Shown here: piece by piece, positions 1 through 6,963 of the stretch
Position numbering within the stretch: position 1 is the stretch's first letter
How the letters are laid out: every line of letters begins with the position of its first letter
Assembly (NCBI RefSeq): GCF_947166265.1
Contig: NZ_CAMVDO010000025.1
Coordinates: 1 to 42,682 of the forward strand
DNA length: 42,682 nucleotides
Reading direction: 5' to 3'
Source of the DNA: an uncultured Fibrobacter sp.
GTDB lineage: Bacteria; Fibrobacterota; Fibrobacteria; Fibrobacterales; Fibrobacteraceae
Made by a program: the position numbers and the translations under genes
Notes under the pieces: generated by a model
Database searches by the model: none
Told to the model about the DNA's origin: nothing
What the model saw: the letters and a program-made list of their open reading frames with translations, nothing else

Positions 1-418
1 GTACCAGACGCTCCGCTGCAACTTCCCGAACGGCGACATGGTGGGCCACACCGGTTCCTTCCGCGCTGCTACGATGGCTATCGAAGCTGTGGACATCGGC
101 CTCGCACGACTCCTCCCGGTGATTGACGCTCTCGGTGGTGTCGCTATCATCACGGCTGACCACGGTAACGCCGACGAAATGTATGAAATCGACAAGAAGA
201 CCGGCATGCCGAAGGTCAACAAGGACGGTTCCTTCAAGGCCAAGACGAGCCACACCCTCAACAAGGTGCCCTGCATCCTTTACGATAACGTAACGGGCGG
301 CAAGCTCGGCCTCAAGGAAGGCGACTGGGGTCTGTCGAACATCGCTGCAACGACCGCGAACCTCCTCGGCCTCGAGAAACATGAGGCTTGGGACGACTCG
401 ATGTTGATCATCAAGTAA
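1..418 (+). CDS. gpmI: 2,3-bisphosphoglycerate-independent phosphoglycerate mutase, C-terminal part (5' end outside window)
   Basis: The reading frame is open from base 2 and stops with TAA at 416-418, so only the last 138 residues are visible. The cofactor-independent mutase interconverts 3- and 2-phosphoglycerate in glycolysis, in the cytoplasm, using two metal ions. Seen here are the family's C-terminal phosphatase-domain signatures: N-F-x-N-G-D-M-V-G-H-T-G near the left edge and I-I-T-A-D-H-G-N-A-D-E-M, whose D-H-G-N residues bind metal, followed by K-T-S-H-T, whose His is also a metal ligand. The first ATG (base 38) lies inside the conserved core, so it is not the start. A rho-independent terminator about 170 bases downstream closes the unit. 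Assignment is secure; only the N-terminal half is unseen. Confidence 0.95.
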   Translation, partial: YQTLRCNFPNGDMVGHTGSFRAATMAIEAVDIGLARLLPVIDALGGVAIITADHGNADEMYEIDKKTGMPKVNKDGSFKAKTSHTLNKVPCILYDNVTGGKLGLKEGDWGLSNIAATTANLLGLEKHEAWDDSMLIIK

Positions 419-420
419 TA

Positions 421-441
421 GATTCTCGCCTTCGCGAGAAG
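421..441. repeat. Short palindromic repeat (TTCTCGC-CTTC-GCGAGAA type)
   Basis: A 7-bp perfect inverted repeat with a CTTC loop starts three bases after the gpmI stop. The same plan (ATTCCCGC-CTTC-GCGGGGAT) occurs inside birA at 15394-15413, so both look like members of one dispersed palindrome family. It has no T-run, so it is not a canonical terminator, although the hairpin could protect the gpmI mRNA end. Confidence 0.6.
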
Positions 442-453
442 GACGAAGTGTTA

Positions 454-572
454 GTGTCATCCTGAGTGTGGTTTGCTTCGACAGTGCTCAGCACAGGCTT
501 AAGCTCACGCTTCGCAAGCTCGCTAACCGAGTAAGGTCCCTGAGCCTGCCGAAGGGCGGAATCTAAGGATCT
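454..572. repeat. Dispersed intergenic repeat, copy 1
   Basis: This stretch begins GTGTCATCCTGAG and ends CTAAGGATCT. It is nearly identical over most of its length to 14770-14912: both share the segments GGTTTGCTTCGACA, CTCAGCACAGGCTTAAGC, TCACGCTTCGC, GCTCGCTAACCGA and AAGGTCCCTGAGC. It contains several short inverted segments and no credible ORF. Such GTCATCCTGAG...AAGGATCT elements are non-coding dispersed repeats; this copy sits between gpmI and its terminator. Confidence 0.75.
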
Positions 573-587
573 AGATTAGAATTATAG

Positions 588-616
588 AAAGGAACCCTTC
601 GGGGTTCCTTTTTTTC
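588..616 (+). terminator. Rho-independent terminator after gpmI
   Basis: The stem GGAACCC / GGGGTTCC around a TTC-type loop is followed directly by a run of seven T residues. The A-run on the left side would let it act weakly in the other direction too. It lies between the repeat and the promoter region of the next lipoprotein gene. Confidence 0.85.
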
Positions 617-729
617 GTCGCGCCATTCTGTAAAAATTCATTTACATTGCATTTTTATCATCCACTTTCACTTTTTTTTGTTTACATTTCTTTTCATAAC
701 AAAAAACATCTTTTTGTAAGGAGAAAATT

Positions 730-2175
730 ATGAAGAAAATGCAATGGATGCTCGCAACGTCCCTGGTATGTGGGGGAGCACTCTTTACCGCCTGTTCCGA
801 TGACAGTTCGTCGAGCAGCACACCGGATGAACCGAAGGCAAGCGCAGAACAGACCGCCTTTGTCGAAAACACTCGTGCCAACCTCAAGGATCTTGCAGAG
901 AACCTCAACTTCAGTTCTTGGCAGCTCGCCAACCACATGAATATGGAATTCAACGAAAGGGTTCTCAACAATGATGAAATTGATAACGCCATTACGAGAA
1001 CGATAAGCGCAGATATCTACAATAGTATCACCGCGGTGGAAAAGAAGAGTGAACTCGGCAAGCTGGGCTACGAAAACGTGGCTACAGTTGACCTTTCCAG
1101 GCTCAAGGCCTCCTTTACCCTGACCAAGGACGGAACGTTCGATGTCAAGGAAGCAAAGAACTTCGAAATCGTACTTCCGATTCGAAATCCGGAAACCAAG
1201 AAGGTTTCCGAAGAATCTCTTAAGCTGACCTTGAAGATGGGCGGAGATTCGTACAAGTTCATCAACAAGAAATTATCCTCCGACGAACTTGCAGTCGTGA
1301 TGAAGGTTCCGGAGGAAATTTCCTTCGCTATCTCGGCCAAGCCCGATGGCAAGTGGGCAGACCTCTTTACGGGTTCATTCAAGAACGACATCAGATCTAA
1401 CAGCAAGTCCGAATACGTGGACATAAGGAACACGTCCTTCAATATTACCGGTGAAGTAAACTCGACCCTCAAGGCGATCGAATTGGCAAACGGCGACAAG
1501 ACCAAGGCCGATGCCACAACCATCAAGTTCGCCATCGGCAAGGATGTCTCCAAGAAAAAGAACGGAGCAATGTTCGACTTCAAGCATAACAAGAAGAACA
1601 TGCTGTCCTTCTATGTCGAAAACCACATGGGTGACAGAGACGACGTAGACCTTTCTGAACTCACCAACAGCAGCAGCATCGTGGATGTTATCACAGCGCT
1701 CGCAGCCGGCACAGGCATCGACAGTCTGACCCTGACCTTGCTTGACGACATCACCATTTCGCTGAAGGTTTCCGACAACCAGAAGCTGATGAAGGCTCAG
1801 CAGGCCTTGGCAGACGCCCGTCGTAACTATGCCGACGAAAAGACCATCGAAAGCTACACCAAGCAGGTGAACAAGCTGGTGACAGCCTCCCTCACCGCAA
1901 AGGATGTGGACCAGACGATTCCGGTGACCTTCGAAACGGTGCAGTTCGGTGTTGACTTCTGGACGATGCCCGCCCTGCAGTTCAACAAGGACGAAGGCTA
2001 CGTTCCGCTGGTTGAAGTCCTTGACCAGAAGTCCATCGAATACGGTATCAACATCATCGACCACGCTGCCGAACCGATGCAGGATGCCATTGTGGTTGTC
2101 CGTCAGCTGATGCAGTACTTCCAGAAACTCGCCGGCCTGTATGACGACTATCAGGGCGATAACGACGCTGAATAA
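730..2175 (+). CDS. Fibrobacter-type lipoprotein, paralogue A
   Basis: A 481-residue exported lipoprotein of unknown function. The start is fixed by AAGGAG at 718-723 in front of ATG. The N-terminus is K-K, a hydrophobic stretch and F-T-A-C with the lipidation Cys at residue 22, then the low-complexity S-D-D-S-S-S-S-S linker. The mature part is mixed alpha/beta, with charged helical segments near residues 40-130 and 350-400, and shows no catalytic motif I recognise. It is a close paralogue of the protein at 3837-5291: the first 32 residues are almost identical, as are the C-terminal stretches around V-T-F-E-T-V-Q-F-G-V-D-F-W and N-I-I-D-H-A-A-E-P-M-Q-D. A surface or periplasmic location is inferred; function is unknown. 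Confidence 0.85.
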   Translation: MKKMQWMLATSLVCGGALFTACSDDSSSSSTPDEPKASAEQTAFVENTRANLKDLAENLNFSSWQLANHMNMEFNERVLNNDEIDNAITRTISADIYNSITAVEKKSELGKLGYENVATVDLSRLKASFTLTKDGTFDVKEAKNFEIVLPIRNPETKKVSEESLKLTLKMGGDSYKFINKKLSSDELAVVMKVPEEISFAISAKPDGKWADLFTGSFKNDIRSNSKSEYVDIRNTSFNITGEVNSTLKAIELANGDKTKADATTIKFAIGKDVSKKKNGAMFDFKHNKKNMLSFYVENHMGDRDDVDLSELTNSSSIVDVITALAAGTGIDSLTLTLLDDITISLKVSDNQKLMKAQQALADARRNYADEKTIESYTKQVNKLVTASLTAKDVDQTIPVTFETVQFGVDFWTMPALQFNKDEGYVPLVEVLDQKSIEYGINIIDHAAEPMQDAIVVVRQLMQYFQKLAGLYDDYQGDNDAE

Positions 2176-2195
2176 TAAGCTATAAACTCTTAAGA

Positions 2196-2230
2196 CCGCC
2201 CCAAAATGGGGCGGCTTTTGTTATTTTTTT
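2196..2230 (+). terminator. Rho-independent terminator
   Basis: A CCGCCCC / GGGGCGG stem with an AAAAT loop, then a T-rich tail running to 2230. It ends only about six bases before the Shine-Dalgarno sequence of the next gene, so that gene is either read through from upstream or uses a promoter overlapping the terminator. Confidence 0.85.
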
Positions 2231-2246
2231 GCTACAAGGAGAAAAT

Positions 2247-3761
2247 ATGAAAAGGCTAATTACGACATTGGCGGTCGCAACCACCGTATTTACAGGTTGC
2301 TCGGACGACAGCAGCAGTAGCAGCGCCCCTACCGTTTCGGACCTCGACGAGAAAATTGTCGGTAAGTGGATCAATACGGAAATCGGCGGTAAAAAGGCTC
2401 TCACAAACAAGAAGGCCGTTGTCACATTCGAATCGAACAAGAAAGGGACCGCAAGTATAGCCCTTGGGGACTCGGTATGGCAAGGGCAAACCGAATTTTC
2501 GTACAGCACCAAGGACAACGAAATTTCCTATACGTTCTGGGACAATTCCATAACGAAGACAGACTTCAAATGGATTGTCGAATCCGTCGATGAAAACAAC
2601 CTAAAGACAACCTTCCAAAGAAGTACTGTAATAGACGACGTTGTACAGGAAAGTTCCAATGAAATTTCCTACGTCCGCGTGACCGAAGACTACTCCCAGT
2701 CGATCATTGGCCTCTGGGAAGGTTCAAGTACCAGCAAGGAAGGTTCCACATTTGATGACGGCCAGAAACACCGCTGGGAATACCTGGACAACGGCACCTT
2801 CCGTTACTACGTTCAAGACGAAGACGGCAACTGGATTCCCAACCCCAATCAGACCAAGTCCGAATACTTTGTGGACGGACCGCTCCTCTGCACCCGCTGG
2901 GTGATTGACGGCAAAGAAAACCGCGAATGGTGGGAAGTGGAATCCATCAAGGACAACGTCATGAAATGGACCGCGCTCCGCGCGAAAGGCGACGGTTCCA
3001 CCTACACGGCAAGCTTCAAAATGAAAAAGGTCAAGCCTCTCACCAAGGCAGACATCGAAAAGAAGATGATCGGCAAGTGGATTCTTGCGGAAACCGACGG
3101 CAAGCAGGCCCTTACGAACAGGAAAGTGGTCACAGACATCGTATCGACCAAGAAACTGCGTCAAAGCTTATCCTACACGGACAGAAACGAATGGCTGGAC
3201 GGCGAGGAATTCAACCTTACCCTCAAGGACAATCTTCTGTCCTGGACCGTAAAGAATGACTTCTCCGAAAGAGTCTTCACGCACGAAGTGGTTGCGATTA
3301 CCGATAATGACATGTACACCTACCTTTCTTCGAACATGATCGAAGACGGGAAAAAGCAGCCGAGCGTATTCTCTCCGAAGGCGGTTCATTTTACCCGAGT
3401 TACCGAGGACTACTCCGAAGACATTTTGGGCATCTGGGAAGGCAAGATTACCAGCGAAAAGTCTGACTACGATGACCGCGAGGAACACCGCTGGGAATTC
3501 AAGAAAGACGGCACCTTCCTTTTCTACTTTAAGGAGAAAGGCAAGTGGAAAGTGAGCGATGACGCCTACGCCGACTACTTTGTTGAAGGCCCCCTGCTTT
3601 GCACCCGCTGGAAAAACAACGGCAAGAATCAGCAGGAATACCGCGAATGGTGGGAAATCGAAACCCTCAAGAAGGGAGGCATGAAATGGACCGGCCTCCG
3701 CGCAGATGAAGACGGATCCACCTACACCGCCACCTTCGAAATGAAGAAGGTCGAAGAGTAA
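2247..3761 (+). CDS. Internally duplicated lipoprotein (lipocalin-like repeats)
   Basis: A 504-residue lipoprotein. ATG 2247 is chosen over an upstream TTG because AAGGAG at 2236-2241 is correctly spaced. The signal peptide ends at T-G-C with Cys18, followed by S-D-D-S-S-S-S-S. The mature part is a tandem duplication: residues about 32-262 and 268-504 align throughout, sharing E-K-K/I-x-G-K-W, K-x-A-L-T-N, V-T-E-D-Y-S, H-R-W-E, Y-F-V-x-G-P-L-L-C-T-R-W, R-E-W-W-E and G-S-T-Y-T-A-x-F. Each half itself has two G-K/L-W-led modules of about 115 residues, reminiscent of small lipocalin-like beta-barrel domains (inference). It lies between the two paralogous lipoprotein genes. No enzyme motif is visible; ligand binding is a guess. 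Confidence 0.85.
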   Translation: MKRLITTLAVATTVFTGCSDDSSSSSAPTVSDLDEKIVGKWINTEIGGKKALTNKKAVVTFESNKKGTASIALGDSVWQGQTEFSYSTKDNEISYTFWDNSITKTDFKWIVESVDENNLKTTFQRSTVIDDVVQESSNEISYVRVTEDYSQSIIGLWEGSSTSKEGSTFDDGQKHRWEYLDNGTFRYYVQDEDGNWIPNPNQTKSEYFVDGPLLCTRWVIDGKENREWWEVESIKDNVMKWTALRAKGDGSTYTASFKMKKVKPLTKADIEKKMIGKWILAETDGKQALTNRKVVTDIVSTKKLRQSLSYTDRNEWLDGEEFNLTLKDNLLSWTVKNDFSERVFTHEVVAITDNDMYTYLSSNMIEDGKKQPSVFSPKAVHFTRVTEDYSEDILGIWEGKITSEKSDYDDREEHRWEFKKDGTFLFYFKEKGKWKVSDDAYADYFVEGPLLCTRWKNNGKNQQEYREWWEIETLKKGGMKWTGLRADEDGSTYTATFEMKKVEE

Positions 3762-3836
3762 ATCCCCGCTTTTCAACCTTGTTCAACGTTTACTTTCAAG
3801 TTTCAGCCAAAAAGCAACATTTTCAAGGAGAAAATC

Positions 3837-5291
3837 ATGAAAAAAATGCAATGGATGCTCGCGACGTCCCTGGTATGTGGGGGCGCCCTCTTTAACGCCT
3901 GTTCCGATGACAGTTCGTCGAGCAGCACACTGGAAGAACCGAAGCCCAGCGTAGAACGCACCGCCTTCGTGGAAAACACTCGCGCAAACCTCAAGGAACT
4001 TGCAGAGAACCTCAACTTCAATTCATGGGAACTCGCCAACCATATAAATATGGATTTTAACGAAAATGTTCTCAACAATCCTGAAGTCGAAAACGCCATT
4101 ACGCTTACCCTCAGCCGGGACATTTTTGAAAGCATCACCGACGTGGACAAGAAGAGCGAACTCGGCAAGATGGGCTACAAAAAAATGGCTACGGTCGACC
4201 TGAACAAGCTCAATTACAGCTTCACCCTGCAAAAGGATGGGACGTTCGATGTCAAGGAAGCCAAGAACTTCGAAATGATCCTTCCGCTGAAGAATCCGGA
4301 AACCCAAAAGATTCTCGAGAAATCTCTTAAGCTGACCATGAAGATGGGCAAGGATTCGTTCAAGCACATTCTCAAGAAGTTGTCCACCGACGAACTTGCA
4401 GTCGTGATGAAGGTTCCGGAGGAAATTTCCTTCGCACTCTCTATCAAGCCCGAAGGCAAGTGGATTGACCTCTACACTGGTTCGTTCAAGAACGAAGTCA
4501 AGATGAGCGGCAAGTCCGAATACCTCGACAGGATGACTTCCGCCTTCAACGCCACTGGCGAAATCAAGTCCTCTCTCGAAGCCGCCGAACTTGCTAGTGG
4601 CAAAAAGGTGGAAGCCGATGCAGCATCGATCGCATTTGCTATCGGACAGGATCCGGCAAAGCACATGGCAGGCGCAAAGATCGCTTTTGTGCATAACAAG
4701 AAGAACATGCTGGCCTACCGTATCGTGCAGACCCGTACAAATAAAAACCCCATCGACTTCTCGAACATGGCCAACAGTGACGGCATCGTGGACGTATTCT
4801 CGGTTATGACGGGATTGATCTCCGACTTGAGCATCGACAGCTCTTCGCTGACCTTGCTTGACGATGTCACCATTGCGATGAAGGTGTCCGATACAGGCAA
4901 GTTGCTCAAGGCTCAGCAGGAACTGGCCGCCGCCCGTCGCAGCTACGCCGACGAAAAGACCATCGAAAACTACACCAAGCAGGTGAACAAACTGGTGACC
5001 GCATCTATCACCGCAAAAGAAGTGGACCAGGAAATTCCAGTCACTTTCGAAACGGTGCAGTTCGGTGTTGACTTCTGGACGATGCCCGCCCTGCAGTTCA
5101 ACAAGGACGAAGGCAATGTTCCGCTGACTCAGGTTCTTGACCAACAGTCCATCGCCTACTGCCTCAACATCATCGACCATGCTGCAGAGCCCATGCAGGA
5201 CGCTCTCGTAGTTGCCCGTCAGCTTATACAGTACTTCCAGAAGATTGCTGGCCTGTATGACGACTATCAGCTCGATAAAGCCAACGACTAA
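3837..5291 (+). CDS. Fibrobacter-type lipoprotein, paralogue B
   Basis: A 484-residue lipoprotein with ATG preceded by AAGGAG. Its signal peptide matches paralogue A (730-2175) residue for residue except near the cleavage site (F-N-A-C instead of F-T-A-C), and the DNA around the start codon is also nearly identical. The central part has diverged and carries a few extra residues, while the C-terminal third is again closely matched. This pattern fits an older gene duplication with constrained ends or partial gene conversion. No domain I can name is present. A strong bidirectional terminator follows. Function unknown; probably outer-membrane or periplasmic-face lipoprotein. Confidence 0.85.
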   Translation: MKKMQWMLATSLVCGGALFNACSDDSSSSSTLEEPKPSVERTAFVENTRANLKELAENLNFNSWELANHINMDFNENVLNNPEVENAITLTLSRDIFESITDVDKKSELGKMGYKKMATVDLNKLNYSFTLQKDGTFDVKEAKNFEMILPLKNPETQKILEKSLKLTMKMGKDSFKHILKKLSTDELAVVMKVPEEISFALSIKPEGKWIDLYTGSFKNEVKMSGKSEYLDRMTSAFNATGEIKSSLEAAELASGKKVEADAASIAFAIGQDPAKHMAGAKIAFVHNKKNMLAYRIVQTRTNKNPIDFSNMANSDGIVDVFSVMTGLISDLSIDSSSLTLLDDVTIAMKVSDTGKLLKAQQELAAARRSYADEKTIENYTKQVNKLVTASITAKEVDQEIPVTFETVQFGVDFWTMPALQFNKDEGNVPLTQVLDQQSIAYCLNIIDHAAEPMQDALVVARQLIQYFQKIAGLYDDYQLDKAND

Positions 5292-5309
5292 TCAATAGGC
5301 GTTATACTC

Positions 5310-5344
5310 TAAAGGCCGCCCCATGAAATGGGGCGGCCTTTTCA
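5310..5344. terminator. Bidirectional rho-independent terminator
   Basis: AAGGCCGCCCC and GGGGCGGCCTT form an 11-bp stem around an ATGAAAT loop, flanked by A-rich sequence on the left and T-rich sequence on the right. It separates the convergent genes at 3837-5291 (+) and 5345-5869 (-), whose stop codon follows immediately. Confidence 0.85.
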
Positions 5345-5869
5345 TTACTTTCCCAGCGTGCCGCGGGAGTATTCGTTGATGCAGGTGACGGCCTTGCGCT
5401 TGCAGGGGGTGCTTTCGTCGTAGAACACGACGCGGTCGTTGCGGAACACCTCGCCGAAGATTTCCTTGCCGGCGGCGTTGCTCGCCTTGTTGTACTTAAC
5501 GTCGTAGAAGATGTCGGAATCGCGAGTGACGACGCGGATTTCGGCGTCGATCTTGTAGGCGCCATGCGAGCCCTTGAGCTTGAAGCCGTAGGGCATTTCG
5601 GTTATCGTAGTAAACTTGAGGTCGGGAGCCTCGAAATCGAGCTGCATCCAGGAGCGGGCGCCACCCTTGTCGCGGAGACTGAACCAGCCTTCTTGCGTAC
5701 CTTCGGTACTTTCGTTCGCCGATTCCATCGCCATGTTGAGAGACGCGACGTAGCCGTCGCGGGCAAGCGAAAGGTCTTCCTTGAATTCATGGTAGGTGTC
5801 CATGTCGCCATCGTAGGCGAAAAGGGGGGCTGTAAGGAACAAAGCCCCGAAAAAGGCAAAGTATTTCAT
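5345..5869 (-). CDS. Small exported protein of unknown function
   Basis: A 174-residue protein with a clear type I signal peptide (M-K-Y-F-A-F-F-G-A-L-F-L-T-A-P-L-F-A then Y-D-G-D). ATG 5869 is preferred; the longer frame would need a TTG. The mature part is about 155 residues, with charged N-terminal helices and later beta-type segments (F-T-T-I-T-E-M, I-D-A-E-I-R-V-V-T-R), and four Cys-free stretches before a C-terminal C-K-R-K-A-V-T-C pair that could form a disulfide. I do not recognise the family. No Shine-Dalgarno is visible; TAAATT ends seven bases before the ATG, which suggests a leaderless message. It is convergent with the lipoprotein gene and divergent from tRNA-Leu. Confidence 0.75.
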   Translation of the reverse strand: MKYFAFFGALFLTAPLFAYDGDMDTYHEFKEDLSLARDGYVASLNMAMESANESTEGTQEGWFSLRDKGGARSWMQLDFEAPDLKFTTITEMPYGFKLKGSHGAYKIDAEIRVVTRDSDIFYDVKYNKASNAAGKEIFGEVFRNDRVVFYDESTPCKRKAVTCINEYSRGTLGK

Positions 5870-5876
5870 AAAATGC

Positions 5877-5882
5877 AATTTA
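5877..5882 (-). promoter_or_regulatory. Putative -10 hexamer (TAAATT) for a leaderless transcript
   Basis: Read on the minus strand, TAAATT lies exactly seven bases before ATG 5869, where transcription would begin at the start codon. No matching -35 of TTGACA type is clear. The same arrangement recurs at several genes in the window. Confidence 0.4.
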
Positions 5883-5897
5883 GTAAAGACTTTTTTC

Positions 5898-5903
5898 TAT
5901 ATT
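5898..5903 (+). promoter_or_regulatory. Putative -10 hexamer (TATATT) of tRNA-Leu
   Basis: TATATTTA lies 14 bases upstream of the mature tRNA 5' end, as for the tRNA-Phe promoter's TATATTTG at 26610. The -35 region is poor. It faces the divergent minus-strand -10 candidate at 5877-5882, so the two starts nearly overlap. Confidence 0.5.
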
Positions 5904-5917
5904 TATGTCACGCCCGA

Positions 5918-6000
<83 letters not shown>

Positions 6001-6025
6001 TTAACGGCAACCAATGGAGCAGCCC

Positions 6026-6454
6026 ATGATCGAATTCTACCCGAACAGCATCTACTACCCGCGCGAAGCCGTCGAAGAAAAACTCGCGAAGGGTGAACTC
6101 GCCAGGACCGAAAAGCACCTGATGGGCTGGACGGAACGCCACCGTGGCGAAATCTGGGACTGCGCCCGTGAAGACGCGGAAGAACCGACCGACGAAATTC
6201 TCCTGGACAACCTGCGCGCCCTTTTGCTCTGCAAGGGTTCTCTGCAGCCCGCCGCCGAAATGGGCGACATGATCCGGGAAATCAAGAAAGAAGAATGGTA
6301 CCGTAACGAATCGCACCACGAAGACCCCAAAGAAGTGGCCGAGGAATGGCGCGCCAAGTACCTGATCAAGTGGCGCGAAGCCCGCATGTTCGAAGCGTTC
6401 ATCCTGATCGAAAAGCGTACCGAACAGTTGCTCTCTATCCTCAAGAGCAAATAG
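6026..6454 (+). CDS. Small helical protein of unknown function
   Basis: A 142-residue soluble protein. ATG 6026 is chosen because GGAG at 6016-6019 is six bases upstream; the ATG at 6014 overlaps that Shine-Dalgarno. The sequence is rich in Glu, Arg and Lys and almost entirely helical by eye, with W-T-E-R-H-R, W-Y-R-N-E-S-H-H and a C-terminal R-M-F-E-A-F-I-L-I-E-K-R segment. There is no signal peptide, membrane segment or nucleotide-binding motif. It follows tRNA-Leu by 25 bases and may be cotranscribed with it. Its stop codon abuts the stop of the convergent TonB-like gene with no intergenic base. Function not recognised. Confidence 0.75.
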   Translation: MIEFYPNSIYYPREAVEEKLAKGELARTEKHLMGWTERHRGEIWDCAREDAEEPTDEILLDNLRALLLCKGSLQPAAEMGDMIREIKKEEWYRNESHHEDPKEVAEEWRAKYLIKWREARMFEAFILIEKRTEQLLSILKSK

Positions 6455-6955
6455 TTAGTAGTTAGCCTTCCACACAATAGGCACCCAAACGACAAAACGT
6501 CCGCCAACGCTCCGTGGATAACGCCAATAGGTCTGGATTTGCGAAAGCACCAGGCCTTTCAAATTTTCGTCGTCGGTATTGCTGAATAGAATTTCCGGCG
6601 TAAACATTCCCAGGGAATCCAGCGTGAGCTTTAGCCCAATGACAACATCCTTTTTTTCGGAAGGGGCCGCATTTTTCAATTTCTTGAAATGCTCTGCGGA
6701 CGCCCAATGAAGCCCTGCCGCGCGGCCCTGTAGAAATTTTTCGAACTGAAACAGGTCGCGGTCCGCGGAATTTTCCAGCACATAGAAATCGTCTACCGAA
6801 GGCATCACCATACGTCCCGTAAACGCATTCCACTGTTTCTCGTTTACGACGGGTACAATCGACACCGGCGCCTGGTACGGCTTAATATGGTATATTGCGA
6901 ACAAAAGCCCCGCAAAGACAAGTATCAAAAAGAAGATGGGCAGATCGCTTTTCAT
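6455..6955 (-). CDS. Membrane-anchored protein with TonB-like C-terminal fold
   Basis: A 166-residue protein. ATG 6955 follows a GAGGGGG Shine-Dalgarno that overlaps the recJ stop; the longer frame would need TTG. Residues about 6-23 form one hydrophobic N-terminal anchor, then a periplasmic part. The last 60 residues (V-I-G-L-K-L-T-L-D-S-L-G, then a helix, then W-R-Y-P and V-P-I-V-W) have the strand-helix-strand pattern and W-x-F/Y-P motif of TonB/AgmX C-terminal domains. There is no Pro- or Lys-rich spacer, so a full trans-periplasmic reach is unlikely. It is the last gene of the ftsX-envC-holB-recJ unit. The TonB-like call is by pattern only; a paralogous fold occurs in the 36466-37404 product. 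Confidence 0.55.
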   Translation of the reverse strand: MKSDLPIFFLILVFAGLLFAIYHIKPYQAPVSIVPVVNEKQWNAFTGRMVMPSVDDFYVLENSADRDLFQFEKFLQGRAAGLHWASAEHFKKLKNAAPSEKKDVVIGLKLTLDSLGMFTPEILFSNTDDENLKGLVLSQIQTYWRYPRSVGGRFVVWVPIVWKANY

Positions 6956-6963
6956 AGGCCCCC

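Noticed and set aside
38-418. A complete small gene starting at ATG 38
   Set aside because: The frame continues to the window edge and the residues before Met38 belong to the conserved mutase core.
4023-5180. 385-residue minus-strand ORF inside lipoprotein paralogue B
   Set aside because: Shadow frame; the same kind of frame appears opposite paralogue A, as expected from shared DNA, not from a conserved gene.
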